This document shows, piece by piece, positions 55,569 to 64,000 of a stretch of 64,000 nucleotides of DNA. The number at the start of each line of letters is the position of its first letter. Position 1 is the first letter of the stretch. Under the pieces are notes generated by a model that worked only from the letters and a program-made list of their open reading frames with translations, did no database searches and was not told where the DNA came from. The translations under genes were made by a program, and so were the position numbers. This stretch comes from Akkermansiaceae bacterium. Its GTDB lineage: Bacteria > Verrucomicrobiota > Verrucomicrobiia > Verrucomicrobiales > Akkermansiaceae. The DNA lies in assembly GCA_947462535.1 (NCBI GenBank), contig CANHPN010000001.1, positions 124,001 to 188,000 on the forward strand, given 5' to 3'.

Positions 55569-57572
55569 TCAGGCTTCGATGCCGTGCTTGGTACGGAGAC
55601 GCTCGATTTCCTCGGACAGCGCGCCCCAGCGGGTGTAGCTCACTTCCAGAGATTTCGCGAGCTTGTCCACGGCGTTGGTGACCTCGCGGAGTTTGCCGGG
55701 GTTGTTGCTCGTTTCCTCGCTGGAGAGTTGCTGGGTGAGGGTCGCTTGCGCGGCTTCCAGCTCGGCGATCTTGGCTTCGAGCGCGGTGAATTCGATTTCC
55801 AGCGGCTTGAGGACTTTCGAGCGGATTTCGCGCTGCTCGGCTTCGATGCGGCGCTGTTCCTTGCGGTTAATGCCGGGGACGGACTGGCGGGATGAGCCGT
55901 TGGCCGGTGCGGTGGTGCCGAGCGTGGCGAGGCGCGGGGCGATGCCTTTTTTCGCGGCCTCGTCCTCGGCGGATTTTTCCAGGTAATAGGTGATGTTCCC
56001 GGCGTAGAGCGTCGGTTGCTCGCCGGGGCGGAATTCGAGGGTCTTGGTGACGAGTGCGTCGAGGAAGTTCCGGTTGTGGGAGACGATCATCACGCTGCCG
56101 GGGTAGTCGATGAGCGCGCGCTGGAGCACGTCCTGCGATTGCATGTCGAGGTGGTTCGTGGGCTCGTCGAGGATGAGAAAATTCGCGGGGCGCAGCAGCA
56201 TGCAGACGAGGGCGACGCGCGACCGCTCGCCGCCGGATAGAACGCCGATTTTCTTGAAGACGTCGTCGCCGCGGAACAGGAAGCAGCCGAGCAGGTTCCG
56301 GGCGTGCGGCATCGACTCGCGGGAAGCGGCGGCCTCGACGGTTTCGAGGACCGATAGATTCGGGTCGAGCTCGTCGGCGTGGTTCTGGGAGAAGAACGAG
56401 GTTGCGACCTTGTGGCCGAAGGTGTGGGTGCCGGCGTCGGGCTCCTCCTGCGCGGTGATCATCCGGCAGAAGGTGGATTTGCCCGCGCCGTTAGGGCCGA
56501 CAATGGCGAATTTCTCGCCCTTGTTGATTTCGAAATCAAAGCCGCTGAAGATGTTGAGCGGGCCGTAGCTTTTCGATACGCCTTCGAGTTTCGCGACGGT
56601 GTGGCCGGAGTTTGGCGGTGGCGGGAATTTGAAATTCATCACCGCGTCGTCCTGCTCGGGAGCGGGGATGCGCTCGACCTTGGCGAGCAGCTTGATGCGC
56701 GACTGAACGAGCGTCGCCTTGTTAGCCGACGCGCGGAAACGGTCGATGAAGCGCTGGGTTTCCGCGATTTCCCGCTGCTGGGCGCTGTATTGTTTGACGC
56801 GGATTTCCTTCCGCAGCACCGACTCGCGCTCGAAGTAGGAGAAATTCCCAGCATACTCCTCGGCGCGGCCGTGGGAGAAGGCGATGGTGCGGGTGCAGAG
56901 CGTGTCGAGCAGCGCGCGGTCGTGGGAAATGAGCAGGATTGCGCCGGGGTAGTTGATCAAGTATTGCTCGACCCAGATCTGGGTGCCGATGTCCAGGTGG
57001 TTCGTCGGCTCGTCGAGGAGCAGGACTTCCGGCTCTTGGAGGAACAGCTTCGCCATGGCGATCCGCATCTGCCAGCCGCCGGAAAACTCCGAGCAGTCGC
57101 GGGTGAAATCTTTCTGTTGGAAACCGAGACCTTTGAGCACCGACTCGATCCGCGGCTTCATGCGCGCCGGGTCGGTGGCGTCTAACAACAACTCCAGTTC
57201 ACCGATTTCCTCAAGCAAATCACCGTACGGCGACGAGCGCGGGTCGAGCTTCACCAGCTCGTTGGACAGGCGGTCGATTTTCTCGCTCAGCGCCATCGTT
57301 TCGCCGAAGGCGGACTCCGTTTCCTGCCAGAGCGTGCGGCCTTTGACGTGAATCCCCTCCTGCGGCAGGTAGCCGATCCGCGTGCCCTTGGGTGCGTGGA
57401 TCTGGCCAGCGGTGGGCCTGATGATTCCCGCCACGCACTTCATCAGCGTGGACTTTCCCGCCCCGTTGTGACCTGCGAAGGCGATGCGCTCGCGCGGCTG
57501 GACGGAAAATGCAAGATCGTTGAAAAGGACGCGGGCGCCAAACTCAACGCGAAGGGACTGAACGGAAATCAT
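55569..57572 (-). CDS. ABC-F family ATP-binding protein
   Basis: Cytoplasmic duplicated ABC ATPase of the type that acts on ribosomes (Uup/EttA/Ybit-like). From the ATG at 57572 it is 667 aa. Both Walker A motifs (GHNGAGKSTLMK and GPNGAGKSTFCR) and both signature motifs (FSGGWQMRIAMA, LSGGERSRVALV) are present, and no membrane segments. The linker has the DDEAIVKQL-like helical region. The C-terminus carries a coiled coil (AKIAELEAAQATLTQQL to VSYTRWGALSEEIE). It starts 93 bases after the unknown gene beside nrdR. ABC-F subclass is not resolved. Confidence 0.92.
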   Translation of the reverse strand: MISVQSLRVEFGARVLFNDLAFSVQPRERIAFAGHNGAGKSTLMKCVAGIIRPTAGQIHAPKGTRIGYLPQEGIHVKGRTLWQETESAFGETMALSEKIDRLSNELVKLDPRSSPYGDLLEEIGELELLLDATDPARMKPRIESVLKGLGFQQKDFTRDCSEFSGGWQMRIAMAKLFLQEPEVLLLDEPTNHLDIGTQIWVEQYLINYPGAILLISHDRALLDTLCTRTIAFSHGRAEEYAGNFSYFERESVLRKEIRVKQYSAQQREIAETQRFIDRFRASANKATLVQSRIKLLAKVERIPAPEQDDAVMNFKFPPPPNSGHTVAKLEGVSKSYGPLNIFSGFDFEINKGEKFAIVGPNGAGKSTFCRMITAQEEPDAGTHTFGHKVATSFFSQNHADELDPNLSVLETVEAAASRESMPHARNLLGCFLFRGDDVFKKIGVLSGGERSRVALVCMLLRPANFLILDEPTNHLDMQSQDVLQRALIDYPGSVMIVSHNRNFLDALVTKTLEFRPGEQPTLYAGNITYYLEKSAEDEAAKKGIAPRLATLGTTAPANGSSRQSVPGINRKEQRRIEAEQREIRSKVLKPLEIEFTALEAKIAELEAAQATLTQQLSSEETSNNPGKLREVTNAVDKLAKSLEVSYTRWGALSEEIERLRTKHGIEA

Positions 57573-57664
57573 TGGGCGCGCAAGATGCACGGCAGATCGT
57601 CCGGGTCAAGCCCGGGGACCGTATGGCCCGCGGCCATCATCCGCGCCTGCCCGTTGCCGCAGCC

Positions 57665-58237
57665 TCAATACTCGCCTTCCAGGCAGAGCCGCAGTTGGCG
57701 ATCGCTTTTCAACTGGTCGCGGTCCCAAGCACCGAGGAAGGCGCGGATTTCAGCATGGAGCGCCTCGCAGTGCTTGTTCCACTTGGCCGAGCCGCGCAGG
57801 ACCATCGAGCTCTCGCGCAGGCCGATGAAGTGGATTTCCTCGGCACCGGCGGCGCGGAGGTCGCCGAGCTCGAAGCGGAGGGTTTCGAAGAACGCCAGCT
57901 CGAAACCGTTTCCCGCCTCCATCGCCGCGCGGACGAGCGAGACGGTGACCGGCGGCGCGAGCGGCTCGAGTTTTTCCGCGATGCGCTCGCAACCAATCTT
58001 CACCAGCATTTTCCGCATCCGCTCGAAGAGGTCCTCGAGGTTGAGCAGCTTAAGCGGGCACTTGGTTTCCAGATATTTCACGATGCCGCGACGGATGTCG
58101 GCGACGAAGGGAAAGTCCTCGTGATCCGCCGCCAGCGCCGCGCGCTCCAAGGCGACATCCAGCCACGCGGTATCATAATCGATCACTTGATAGCGTCCGA
58201 TTTGAAGGGCAGGTCGATTGCCGATGAGGGAGATCAC
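57665..58237 (-). CDS. unknown protein located between nrdR and an ABC-F gene
   Basis: A 190-aa soluble protein I do not recognise. Characteristic segments are ADIRRGIVKYLETKCPLKLL, ERMRKMLVKIGCERIAEKLE, VTVSLVRAAMEAGNGFELAF and EIHFIGLRESSMVLRGSAKW. The I-R-R-G-I-x-x-Y-L pattern looks somewhat like an ATP-cone helix but is not conclusive. It starts 74 bases after nrdR on the same strand, so the two may be co-transcribed. Codon use is normal for the window. Confidence 0.75.
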   Translation of the reverse strand: MISLIGNRPALQIGRYQVIDYDTAWLDVALERAALAADHEDFPFVADIRRGIVKYLETKCPLKLLNLEDLFERMRKMLVKIGCERIAEKLEPLAPPVTVSLVRAAMEAGNGFELAFFETLRFELGDLRAAGAEEIHFIGLRESSMVLRGSAKWNKHCEALHAEIRAFLGAWDRDQLKSDRQLRLCLEGEY

Positions 58238-58310
58238 TGGGGAACTTTTTTAGGAGGGGCGGGGAGTGGGGGAATGGTCGAAACTGCCGGGGTGGGTGAA
58301 TGGAAATGGA

Positions 58311-58802
58311 TCAGTCCTTAAACAAACGCCGCTGGAACGGATCGCGGGCGGCACGGCGGGAGAGCGACTGGATCTCCTGGATGAACTCGTTGACGTCCTC
58401 GAACTGCCGGTAAACCGAAACGTAGCGGACGTAGGCGACCGGATCGATCTGATGGAGCTTGTCCATCACCTTGCCGCCGATGATTGCGGACGGCACCTCG
58501 CTGACGTGGTCCTTGTGCAGGTCGGTTAGAATCTCTTCCACCGCGCGATCCAGGCGGTCCATCGGCACGGGGCGCTTCTCGCAGGCCTTGATCAACCCGC
58601 TCATCAGCTTCTCGCGGTTGAGCGCCTCGCGGGTGCCGTCGCGCTTGACCACCCGCAGCTCGGTGCGCTCGATCTGCTCGTAGGTCGTGTAGCGATACGC
58701 GCACTTCAGGCACTCGCGGCGACGACGAATCGAGGTCCCGTCCTTCGCCGATCGGGAATCGAGGACTTTGTCTTTGAGAGAACCACATTGGACGCAACGC
58801 AT
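58311..58802 (-). CDS. nrdR: transcriptional repressor NrdR
   Basis: Zinc-ATP-dependent regulator of ribonucleotide reductase genes. The 163-aa protein has the zinc ribbon Cys3, Cys6, Cys31, Cys34 (MRCVQCGS, ECLKCAYRYTTYE) and an ATP-cone (about residues 49-139; VVKRDGTREALNREKL to VAYVRYVSVYRQFEDV). Its targets are not in this window; the 8-base NrdR box pairs were not seen here. It is divergent from the CvfB-like gene. Confidence 0.96.
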   Translation of the reverse strand: MRCVQCGSLKDKVLDSRSAKDGTSIRRRRECLKCAYRYTTYEQIERTELRVVKRDGTREALNREKLMSGLIKACEKRPVPMDRLDRAVEEILTDLHKDHVSEVPSAIIGGKVMDKLHQIDPVAYVRYVSVYRQFEDVNEFIQEIQSLSRRAARDPFQRRLFKD

Positions 58803-58928
58803 GGAAAATTGTGAGGAGCAACGTCACGAATCCTAGGCATGCATGTGGTAGCGTCAATCCGAAAACTATGGTGTATTTAGTAGTTGGCGGCGGATGATCG
58901 GGAGATCCGAAGGGAAGATTTTTGAAAA

Positions 58929-58953
58929 ACGTGTCCCGGCTGTCTCAGCCGGG
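58929..58953. repeat. REP-like palindrome, locus 3 (single unit)
   Basis: A single unit ACGTGTCCCGGCTG-tct-CAGCCGGG. It matches the half-units of loci 1 and 2. It lies upstream of the CvfB-like gene and has no T-run. Confidence 0.85.
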
Positions 58954-59006
58954 AAGACTTTCAGATCGCCATCGACTCGCCACCTCCGCGAGTGCATCGT
59001 CCCGCC

Positions 59007-59837
59007 ATGGCAACCATCGGCGAACGCGCATCCCTTCCCATCCTCCACGAGAAAAGCTTCGGGCTGTTTCTCGACGGCGGCGAGCTGGGCGAAATCCTCC
59101 TGCCTCACCGGGAAATTCCCCGGGGTTGCAGCATCGGCGAGCCGCTCGACGTCTTCCTCTACACCGATTCCGAGGACCGCCCGGTGGCCACCGTCAAGTC
59201 GCCCAAGGTCATGCCCGGCCAGTTCGGACGGCTGAAATGCGTGGCGGTCACCGGCGTCGGCGCGTTCCTCGACTGGGGCCTGCCGAAGGATTTGCTCGTC
59301 CCCTTCCGCGAGCAAAAAATCCGCATGGACGTCGGGAAAAACTACATCGTCCACGTCCACCTCGACGAGCAGACCGGCCGGATCATCGCCTCCAGCCGCA
59401 TCGCGCGGCACATGGACCTGACGCCGCCCGACTTCCGGTTGGAGCAGGAAGTCGATCTCATCGTCTTCGGGAAAACCGACCTCGGCTACAAGGCGATCAT
59501 CAACGGCACTCACAGCGGCCTGATTTTCGCCAACGAGGTTTACCAACCGCTCCAGCCCGGCGAGGCCCTCAAAGGTTACATCACCGCCATCCGTCCCGAC
59601 GGGAAAATCAACGTCAGCCTGCACCCCGCCGGCCGCGCCAAGGTCGATGATTTGGAAACCCGGATCCTCGCCGAACTCGGAGCCCGCGGTGGTTTCTGGT
59701 CCATCGGCGACCACAGCCCCGCAGCGGAAATCAACGAGGAGTTAGGCGTCAGCAAGCGCACGTTCAAACAAGCCACCGGCGCGCTCTTCAAAAAGGGCAG
59801 GATCACCATCGAGAAGAACGGCATCCGGGCTCGGTGA
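59007..59837 (+). CDS. cvfB: S1-domain RNA-binding protein, CvfB-like
   Basis: CvfB-type protein: RNA-binding S1 domains plus a C-terminal winged helix, implicated in virulence and rRNA or mRNA metabolism in other bacteria. The 276-aa protein has tandem S1-like parts (for example GVGAFLDWGLPKDLLVPFRE) and LEQEVDLIVFGKTDLGYKAI, ending with the winged-helix region INEELGVSKRTFKQATGAL. The ATG at 59007 is preferred to the upstream one at 58992. Assignment to CvfB is by overall layout. Confidence 0.82.
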   Translation: MATIGERASLPILHEKSFGLFLDGGELGEILLPHREIPRGCSIGEPLDVFLYTDSEDRPVATVKSPKVMPGQFGRLKCVAVTGVGAFLDWGLPKDLLVPFREQKIRMDVGKNYIVHVHLDEQTGRIIASSRIARHMDLTPPDFRLEQEVDLIVFGKTDLGYKAIINGTHSGLIFANEVYQPLQPGEALKGYITAIRPDGKINVSLHPAGRAKVDDLETRILAELGARGGFWSIGDHSPAAEINEELGVSKRTFKQATGALFKKGRITIEKNGIRAR

Positions 59838-59885
59838 ATCGCACGACGGCAAGCGTTTGATCCGCCGGCCAGAAGCATCCGTTCG

Positions 59886-62441
59886 TTAGTTCGCGACGAT
59901 GTTGAAGATCTTGCCGGGGATGAAGACGATCTTACGGATGGTTTTTCCTTCGAGGTGCTCGGTGACCTTGGAGCTAGCGAAGGCGGCGGCTTTGGCGGCT
60001 TCCTCGTCGGCGTCCTTGGAGATCATGAAACGGTCGCGGAGCTTGCCGTTCACCTGGACGACGAGTTCGATTTCGTTGCGGACAAGCGCTTCGGGATCGT
60101 AGGTTGGCCAGGAAGATTCGGATAGAAGAGAGACTTGGCGGTTGGAAACCGCCGCCACGCGGGCGTGGATTTCCTCGGTGACGTGGGGCGCGAAGGGGTT
60201 GAGGACGATGAGGAGTTGGGTGAATTCCTTCAAGGGCACGACCTCGGCTTGGGTGAAGGCGTTAGTGCAAATCATCATCTGGGAGATCGCAGTGTTGAAA
60301 CTGAGTTTCTCGATGTCCTCGCCGACTTTTTTGATCGTTTCGTGGACGATGCGGAGGAGCGTTTTGTCGGTGCAGGGGACGTCCTGGATTTTCGTGGAGA
60401 GGTTCCATTGGCCGTCCTGCTCTTCGAAAGCGACGCGCCAGACGCGGGCGAGGAAGCGGGAAACGCCTTCGACGCCTTTCATTTGCCAGGGCTTCACTTG
60501 TTCGAGCGGGCCCATGAACATTTCATAGAGGCGCAGCGCGTCGGCTCCATATTCGGAAACGACGTCGTCCGGGTTCACCACGTTGCCGCGCGATTTGGAC
60601 ATTTTCTGACCGTCTTCTCCGAGGATCAGTCCTTGGTTGACGAGTTTTTGGAATGGCTCGGGGGTGGTGAGGTGGCCGAGATCAAAGAGAACTTTGTGCC
60701 AGAATCGCGCGTAGAGCAGGTGGAGCACGGCGTGCTCGGTGCCGCCGACGTAGAGATCGACCATGCCCGGCTTGTCGCTGGTCCAGTAATTTTCCGCCTC
60801 GCGGGAAAGGAAGCGTCCGGTGTTCTTCGGGTCGCAGTAGCGGAGGTAATACCAGCACGAGCCGGCCCATTGCGGCATGGTGTTGGTTTCGCGGAGAGAG
60901 CCGTCCGGGAGGTGAACCCAATCGGTGGCTTTGGTGAGGATGGGCTCGGGGGTTCCGCTGGGTTTGTAGTCGTCGAGCGGTGGAGCGAGCAGTGGGAGTT
61001 CGCTTTCGGAAATCGCGTGGTGCTTGCCGTCCTTCCAAATGATCGGGAATGGCTCGCCCCAGTAGCGCTGGCGGGAGAACAGCCAGTCGCGGAGCTTGAA
61101 CTGGATACGGCGCTGGCCGATGGATTTCTCCTCCAGCCAGTCGATCATTTTCGCTTTCGCTTCGGCGGTGGGAAGGCCGTCGAGGAAGCCAGAATTCACG
61201 GCGGTGCCGTAGGCGGTGTAGCCTTGCCAATCCGAGTTGTCGTTCGGCTGGACGACTTGCTTGATTGATAAACTGAATCGAAGCGCGAATTCGTGGTCCC
61301 GCTCGTCGTGCGCGGGCACGGCCATGATCGCGCCAGTGCCGTAGCCCATCATGACGTAGTCGGCGATCCAGATAGGGAGTTGCTCGCCGTTGACCGGATT
61401 GATCGCGAAGGCCCCGGTGAAGACGCCGGACTTGTCCTTGTTGAGGTCGCCGCGGTCCATGTCGGACTTGGAGGAACAGGCTTTTTGATAGGCTTCGACG
61501 GCGGCCTTTTGATCAGCGGTGGTGATTTGCGGGACGAACGGATGCTCGGGTGCGAGCACCATGTAGGTGGCACCGAAAAGGGTGTCGGGCCTGGTAGTGA
61601 ATACTTCAATTTGAAATTTGAAATTTGAGATCTGAAATTTAACAGACGCGCCTTCGCTGCGGCCGATCCAGTTTTTCTGGAGCAGCTTGATGCCTTCCGG
61701 CCAGTCGAGGGTGTCGAGTTCGTCGATCAGGCGCTGCGAGTATTTCGTGATCCGCAGCATCCACTGGCGCAGCGGGCGGCGCTCGACGGTGTGGCCTTTG
61801 GATTTCCATTCTTCGACCTCCTCGTTGGCGAGCACCGTGCCGAGATCGGGCGACCACCAGACGGGCGTGTCGGCGACGAAGGCGAGGCGGACCTCGTCGA
61901 TTTGATCGCGGTTCCAGCCCTTGGCCTCGAGTTTGCTAACAGGCTGGGCTTTGTTTGTTTCCTCGCAGAAATACGAGTTATAGATTTGCAGGAAAATCCA
62001 CTGCGTCCAGCGCACGTATTCGGGATCGGTGGTGGCGATTTCACGGTCCCAGTCGTAGGCGAAACCGAGCGATTTCAGCTGGCGGCGGAAGGTTTCGATA
62101 TTGGCGGCGGTGGTGATCGCCGGGTGTTGGCCGGTTTTGATCGCGTATTGTTCGGCGGGTAGGCCGAACGAATCGTAGCCCATCGGGTGGAGCACGTTGT
62201 GGCCGGTCATGCGTTTGTAGCGGCCGACGATGTCGGTGGCGGTGTAGCCTTCCGGATGGCCGACGTGGAGGCCCGCGCCGCTCGGGTAGGGGAACATGTC
62301 GAGCACGTAGAATTTCGGCTTGGTGGGATCGAAGTTCTCATCGCCCGGGCCGGGGGTGCGGAAGGTTTTTTCGGACTCCCAGCGTTGTTGCCATTGGGGC
62401 TCGAACTCGCGGAAGGGGAATGGTTTGCGGGCGTCAGACAT
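59886..62441 (-). CDS. leuS: leucyl-tRNA synthetase
   Basis: Class Ia synthetase that charges tRNA-Leu. From the ATG at 62441 it is 851 aa. The HIGH-type motif is [21 protein letters not shown], the KMSKS motif is KMSKSRGN, the CP1 editing domain has [20 protein letters not shown], and the C-terminal anticodon and [13 protein letters not shown] segments are present. At residues about 267-279 the sequence [15 protein letters not shown] at the entry to the editing domain is encoded by an AT-rich word shared with polA. No T-box leader was seen. The start at 62474 is in the same frame but adds residues without similarity. Confidence 0.97.
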   Translation of the reverse strand: MSDARKPFPFREFEPQWQQRWESEKTFRTPGPGDENFDPTKPKFYVLDMFPYPSGAGLHVGHPEGYTATDIVGRYKRMTGHNVLHPMGYDSFGLPAEQYAIKTGQHPAITTAANIETFRRQLKSLGFAYDWDREIATTDPEYVRWTQWIFLQIYNSYFCEETNKAQPVSKLEAKGWNRDQIDEVRLAFVADTPVWWSPDLGTVLANEEVEEWKSKGHTVERRPLRQWMLRITKYSQRLIDELDTLDWPEGIKLLQKNWIGRSEGASVKFQISNFKFQIEVFTTRPDTLFGATYMVLAPEHPFVPQITTADQKAAVEAYQKACSSKSDMDRGDLNKDKSGVFTGAFAINPVNGEQLPIWIADYVMMGYGTGAIMAVPAHDERDHEFALRFSLSIKQVVQPNDNSDWQGYTAYGTAVNSGFLDGLPTAEAKAKMIDWLEEKSIGQRRIQFKLRDWLFSRQRYWGEPFPIIWKDGKHHAISESELPLLAPPLDDYKPSGTPEPILTKATDWVHLPDGSLRETNTMPQWAGSCWYYLRYCDPKNTGRFLSREAENYWTSDKPGMVDLYVGGTEHAVLHLLYARFWHKVLFDLGHLTTPEPFQKLVNQGLILGEDGQKMSKSRGNVVNPDDVVSEYGADALRLYEMFMGPLEQVKPWQMKGVEGVSRFLARVWRVAFEEQDGQWNLSTKIQDVPCTDKTLLRIVHETIKKVGEDIEKLSFNTAISQMMICTNAFTQAEVVPLKEFTQLLIVLNPFAPHVTEEIHARVAAVSNRQVSLLSESSWPTYDPEALVRNEIELVVQVNGKLRDRFMISKDADEEAAKAAAFASSKVTEHLEGKTIRKIVFIPGKIFNIVAN
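61604..61641 (-). repeat. AT-rich repeat word translated within leuS
   Basis: On the coding strand the insert contains AAATTTCAGATCTCAAAT (61640-61623) followed by TTCAAATTTCAAATTG. The 18-base word is identical to 35611-35628 in polA, and both are read in a frame giving K/S-Q-I-S. It sits at the beta-strand before TTRPDTLFG, at an end of the editing domain that varies between species. Confidence 0.75.
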
Positions 62442-62483
62442 GATCGGGAAAGGGCGCGGAACGTGATCGATCACGCTGACAAT

Positions 62484-62522
62484 GAAAAGAAAAACCCCGC
62501 TGCGGCACGAGCCGGGCGGGGT
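62484..62522 (-). terminator. intrinsic terminator of the first thioredoxin gene
   Basis: On the minus strand ACCCCGC pairs with GCGGGGT around an inner CGGC-tetraloop-GCCG stem, followed by TTTTTCTTTTC. It ends 23-61 bases after the stop of the upstream thioredoxin gene (62545). The inner part CGGC(AC)GAGCCGGGCGGG is repeated, with two changes, in the next terminator. Confidence 0.88.
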
Positions 62523-62544
62523 GGTGGAAATGATGGATGGGCGT

Positions 62545-62997
62545 TTAATTCTTATTTTTTGCGATCAACTCGGTGATGGTCCTGATGTATTCAGGGGTGC
62601 CGCCTTTGAGTTCGCCGATGTCGTTGGAGAGTTTTTTACCCTCGGCATCGAGCAGGTAAACGGTGGGGTAGCCACCGGCGAGGTATTTTTTTTCGAGAAC
62701 CTCGTTCTGCGCCTTCAATTCCGGGGGGACCGTCTTTTTCTTCGGGAAATCCGCTTCGAAAAGCACCAAGTTCGCGGCGGCGAATTCTTGGAACTCCCTG
62801 CTGGAGAAGACTTCCTTCTCAAGCTTGATGCACCAACCGCACCAGTCGGAGCCGGTAAGGTTGATGAGAATCGGCTTGTTCTCGGCCTTGGATCTTGCCT
62901 TGGCGGCCTCCCAATTGGTCTCCCAACCTTTACCTGCCGCAAGGGCGAGGGATGAGGAGGCGATCACGATGGCGAGGGATTTGAGCAGTGTCTTCAT
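62545..62997 (-). CDS. exported thioredoxin-like protein (copy 1)
   Basis: A 150-aa protein with signal peptide [20 protein letters not shown]. The thioredoxin fold has the redox pair Cys53-Gly-Trp-Cys56 in [16 protein letters not shown], and [14 protein letters not shown]. The layout resembles DUF255/thioredoxin-7-like or DsbE-like proteins; a periplasmic dithiol role is inferred. A near paralogue follows upstream at 63070. It starts at 62997, six codons after an in-frame ATG at 63015 whose upstream sequence is the preceding terminator. Confidence 0.85.
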   Translation of the reverse strand: MKTLLKSLAIVIASSSLALAAGKGWETNWEAAKARSKAENKPILINLTGSDWCGWCIKLEKEVFSSREFQEFAAANLVLFEADFPKKKTVPPELKAQNEVLEKKYLAGGYPTVYLLDAEGKKLSNDIGELKGGTPEYIRTITELIAKNKN

Positions 62998-63012
62998 GAG
63001 GTGTGTGGGATT

Positions 63013-63048
63013 CAAAAAATCCCCGTCACGGCGTGAGCCGGGCGGGAT
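63013..63048 (-). terminator. intrinsic terminator of the second thioredoxin gene
   Basis: On the minus strand a GC-rich stem with inner CGGC-tetraloop-GCCG ends in ATTTTTT. It lies 22-57 bases after the stop codon at 63070. 16 of 18 bases of CGGCGTGAGCCGGGCGGG match the terminator at 62503-62520. Confidence 0.85.
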
Positions 63049-63069
63049 GATGGTGTGGAGAGTTGAAAA

Positions 63070-63525
63070 TCAATCGAGATTCTTTTTCTCAAGCGCTTTG
63101 TCGAGATGGTCGAGGAAATCTGCGGTTTTAGGAAATTCGGAGGCGAAAAAACGGGTGAATTCCTTCCCTTCCGGCGTGAAAAGGATCACCGTCGGGAAGC
63201 CTTCGATTTTGTATTTCTCAGCAAACGGCTGGTTTTTCTCCGCCACTGCCGGATCGCCTTTAGGGAAATCCAGCTCGACGAGGATGTATTTTTTCGAAGC
63301 CGCAGTGACGAACTCCTTGGTGGAGAAAACATTCTTGCGCATCGCGATGCACGGTGGGCACCAATCGGAACCGGTGAACTCGACGAGCACGGATTTCTTT
63401 TCGGCCTTGGCCTTTTCAAAGGCCTTGTCGAGATCAGTGGTCCAGCCTTCAGGGGTGGAAGCGAAGGCGGTGGCGGTGAGGGCGGCACCGCACGTGACGG
63501 AAGCGAGCCAAGTGATTGGTTTCAT
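63070..63525 (-). CDS. exported thioredoxin-like protein (copy 2)
   Basis: A 151-aa protein with signal peptide MKPITWLASVTCGAALTATAF and redox pair Cys56-Pro-Pro-Cys59 in GSDWCPPCIAMRKNVF. It is related to the neighbouring copy over the whole length (W-x-TDLDKA/W-x-TNWEAAK, [20 protein letters not shown]). The CPPC active site against CGWC suggests the two have diverged in redox potential. Each copy has its own terminator, so they can be expressed separately. It is divergent from rdgB. Confidence 0.85.
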   Translation of the reverse strand: MKPITWLASVTCGAALTATAFASTPEGWTTDLDKAFEKAKAEKKSVLVEFTGSDWCPPCIAMRKNVFSTKEFVTAASKKYILVELDFPKGDPAVAEKNQPFAEKYKIEGFPTVILFTPEGKEFTRFFASEFPKTADFLDHLDKALEKKNLD

Positions 63526-63598
63526 GTCCCTCTTAAGTGCCACCAAACGCCGGATTATTCAAAATTTTTTCGTCAGATCATCTCATTCGGTTTAGCGA

Positions 63599-64000
63599 AT
63601 GGCCATGCAAGCACCGCCGCGCCTGATTATCGCCACCCGCAACGCCCACAAAACCGCGGAGATCCGGGCGATGATCGGGGATCGCTTCGAAGTCCTGGAT
63701 GCGACGGATTTTCCGGATTTGCCGGAGATCGAGGAAACCGGGACGACATTTCTGGAGAACGCGCGCTTGAAGGCCGGGGGCATCAGCGACCGCGTGGAGG
63801 GCTGGGTTTTGTCCGACGACTCCGGGCTCGAAGTGGACGCGCTCGGCGGCGCTCCCGGCGTGTGGTCGTCCAGCTATGGCGGCGAGGAGGGAAATCACGC
63901 GAAAAACAACGCCCGCTTGTTGGCGGAAATGGCTGGCAAGACGGATCGCGGTGCCCGTTTCCGCTGCACCATGGTTTTGGCGTCCAGTGGCGTGGAGCGG
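63599..64000 (+). CDS. rdgB: non-canonical purine NTP pyrophosphatase, 5' part (3' end outside window)
   Basis: House-cleaning nucleotidase that removes ITP and XTP. The start MAMQAPPRLIIATRNAHKTAE (or MQAPP at 63605) fits; 134 codons are visible before the window ends. Family motifs present: IATRNAHKTAEI, FLENARLKA, VLSDDSGLEVDALGGAPGVWSS and the beginning of the RCTMVLA strand. The window cuts it before the C-terminal part. Confidence 0.93.
   Translation, partial: MAMQAPPRLIIATRNAHKTAEIRAMIGDRFEVLDATDFPDLPEIEETGTTFLENARLKAGGISDRVEGWVLSDDSGLEVDALGGAPGVWSSSYGGEEGNHAKNNARLLAEMAGKTDRGARFRCTMVLASSGVER

Noticed and set aside
60135-61268. Open frame opposite leuS
   Set aside because: Antisense shadow of leuS; no similarity.
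62442-62480. T-box leader for leuS
   Set aside because: Too little space between the thioredoxin terminator and the leuS start for a T-box.

Overview
The window reads as a GC-rich chromosome segment of a Verrucomicrobiota bacterium (Verrucomicrobiales-like). This rests on family content: a planctomycete-type cytochrome c/DUF1549/DUF1553 protein paired with a Tat-exported DUF1501 protein, a TIGR02597-family secreted protein, a PEP-CTERM protein with an Arg-rich tail, a formylglycine sulfatase, and a RAYT transposase with a Tyr/Asn-Pro motif. The assignment is inferred from families, not from a marker-gene comparison.

Layout. 0-7.2 kb: 3' part of proS (+), then a minus-strand run yqgE, ribBA, sulfatase, mutS. 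7.3-13.3 kb: plus-strand DUF1553/DUF1501 pair, a PocR/AraC regulator and an Hsp20 chaperone. 13.3-25.2 kb: housekeeping genes in mixed orientation (M42 peptidase, gltX, aroE, a zinc-ribbon membrane protein, an Hsp70, a small membrane protein, terC, parE, trpB, an L,D-transpeptidase). 25.2-33.3 kb is the accessory stretch: DUF3108 protein with a hexanucleotide repeat in front of it, a DUF433/DUF5615 toxin-antitoxin pair between two direct repeats, a repeat-rich non-coding stretch, the TIGR02597 and PEP-CTERM genes (lower GC), a lipoprotein, the RAYT transposase, a decayed gene fragment, an orphan ABC-2 permease and a REP-like palindrome. 33.3-43.9 kb: an unknown family gene, polA, argB, menA, accD, a gluzincin-like protease and a large YXWQ-repeat protein. 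44-48.7 kb: dnaN and dnaA (with a candidate replication origin upstream) and a sodium:solute symporter. 48.7-64 kb: tRNA-His, rnc, folD, a DUF374 acyltransferase coupled to a truncated FGGY-kinase-like gene, a GYF-domain membrane protein, a MenH-like hydrolase, an M23 peptidase, a DUF5069 protein, a KdgK-like kinase, an ABC-F ATPase, an unknown gene beside nrdR, a CvfB-like protein, leuS, two tandem secreted thioredoxins and the 5' part of rdgB.

Themes. Replication and repair are well represented (dnaA, dnaN, polA, mutS, parE); MutS ends in a beta-clamp-binding-like motif and the clamp gene is in the window. Two menaquinone steps (menA, menH-like) are present. The main non-standard signals are: (1) a REP-like palindrome family at three intergenic loci, with a RAYT gene nearby and a covarying stem change; (2) an 18-base AT-rich word shared by, and translated within, polA and leuS; (3) a toxin-antitoxin pair between direct repeats, the upstream one carrying a relic of the toxin's 3' end; (4) a truncated sugar-kinase gene translationally coupled to an acyltransferase; (5) a duplicated thioredoxin gene with duplicated terminators. 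No CRISPR array, prophage, rRNA operon or complete insertion sequence other than the RAYT was seen.
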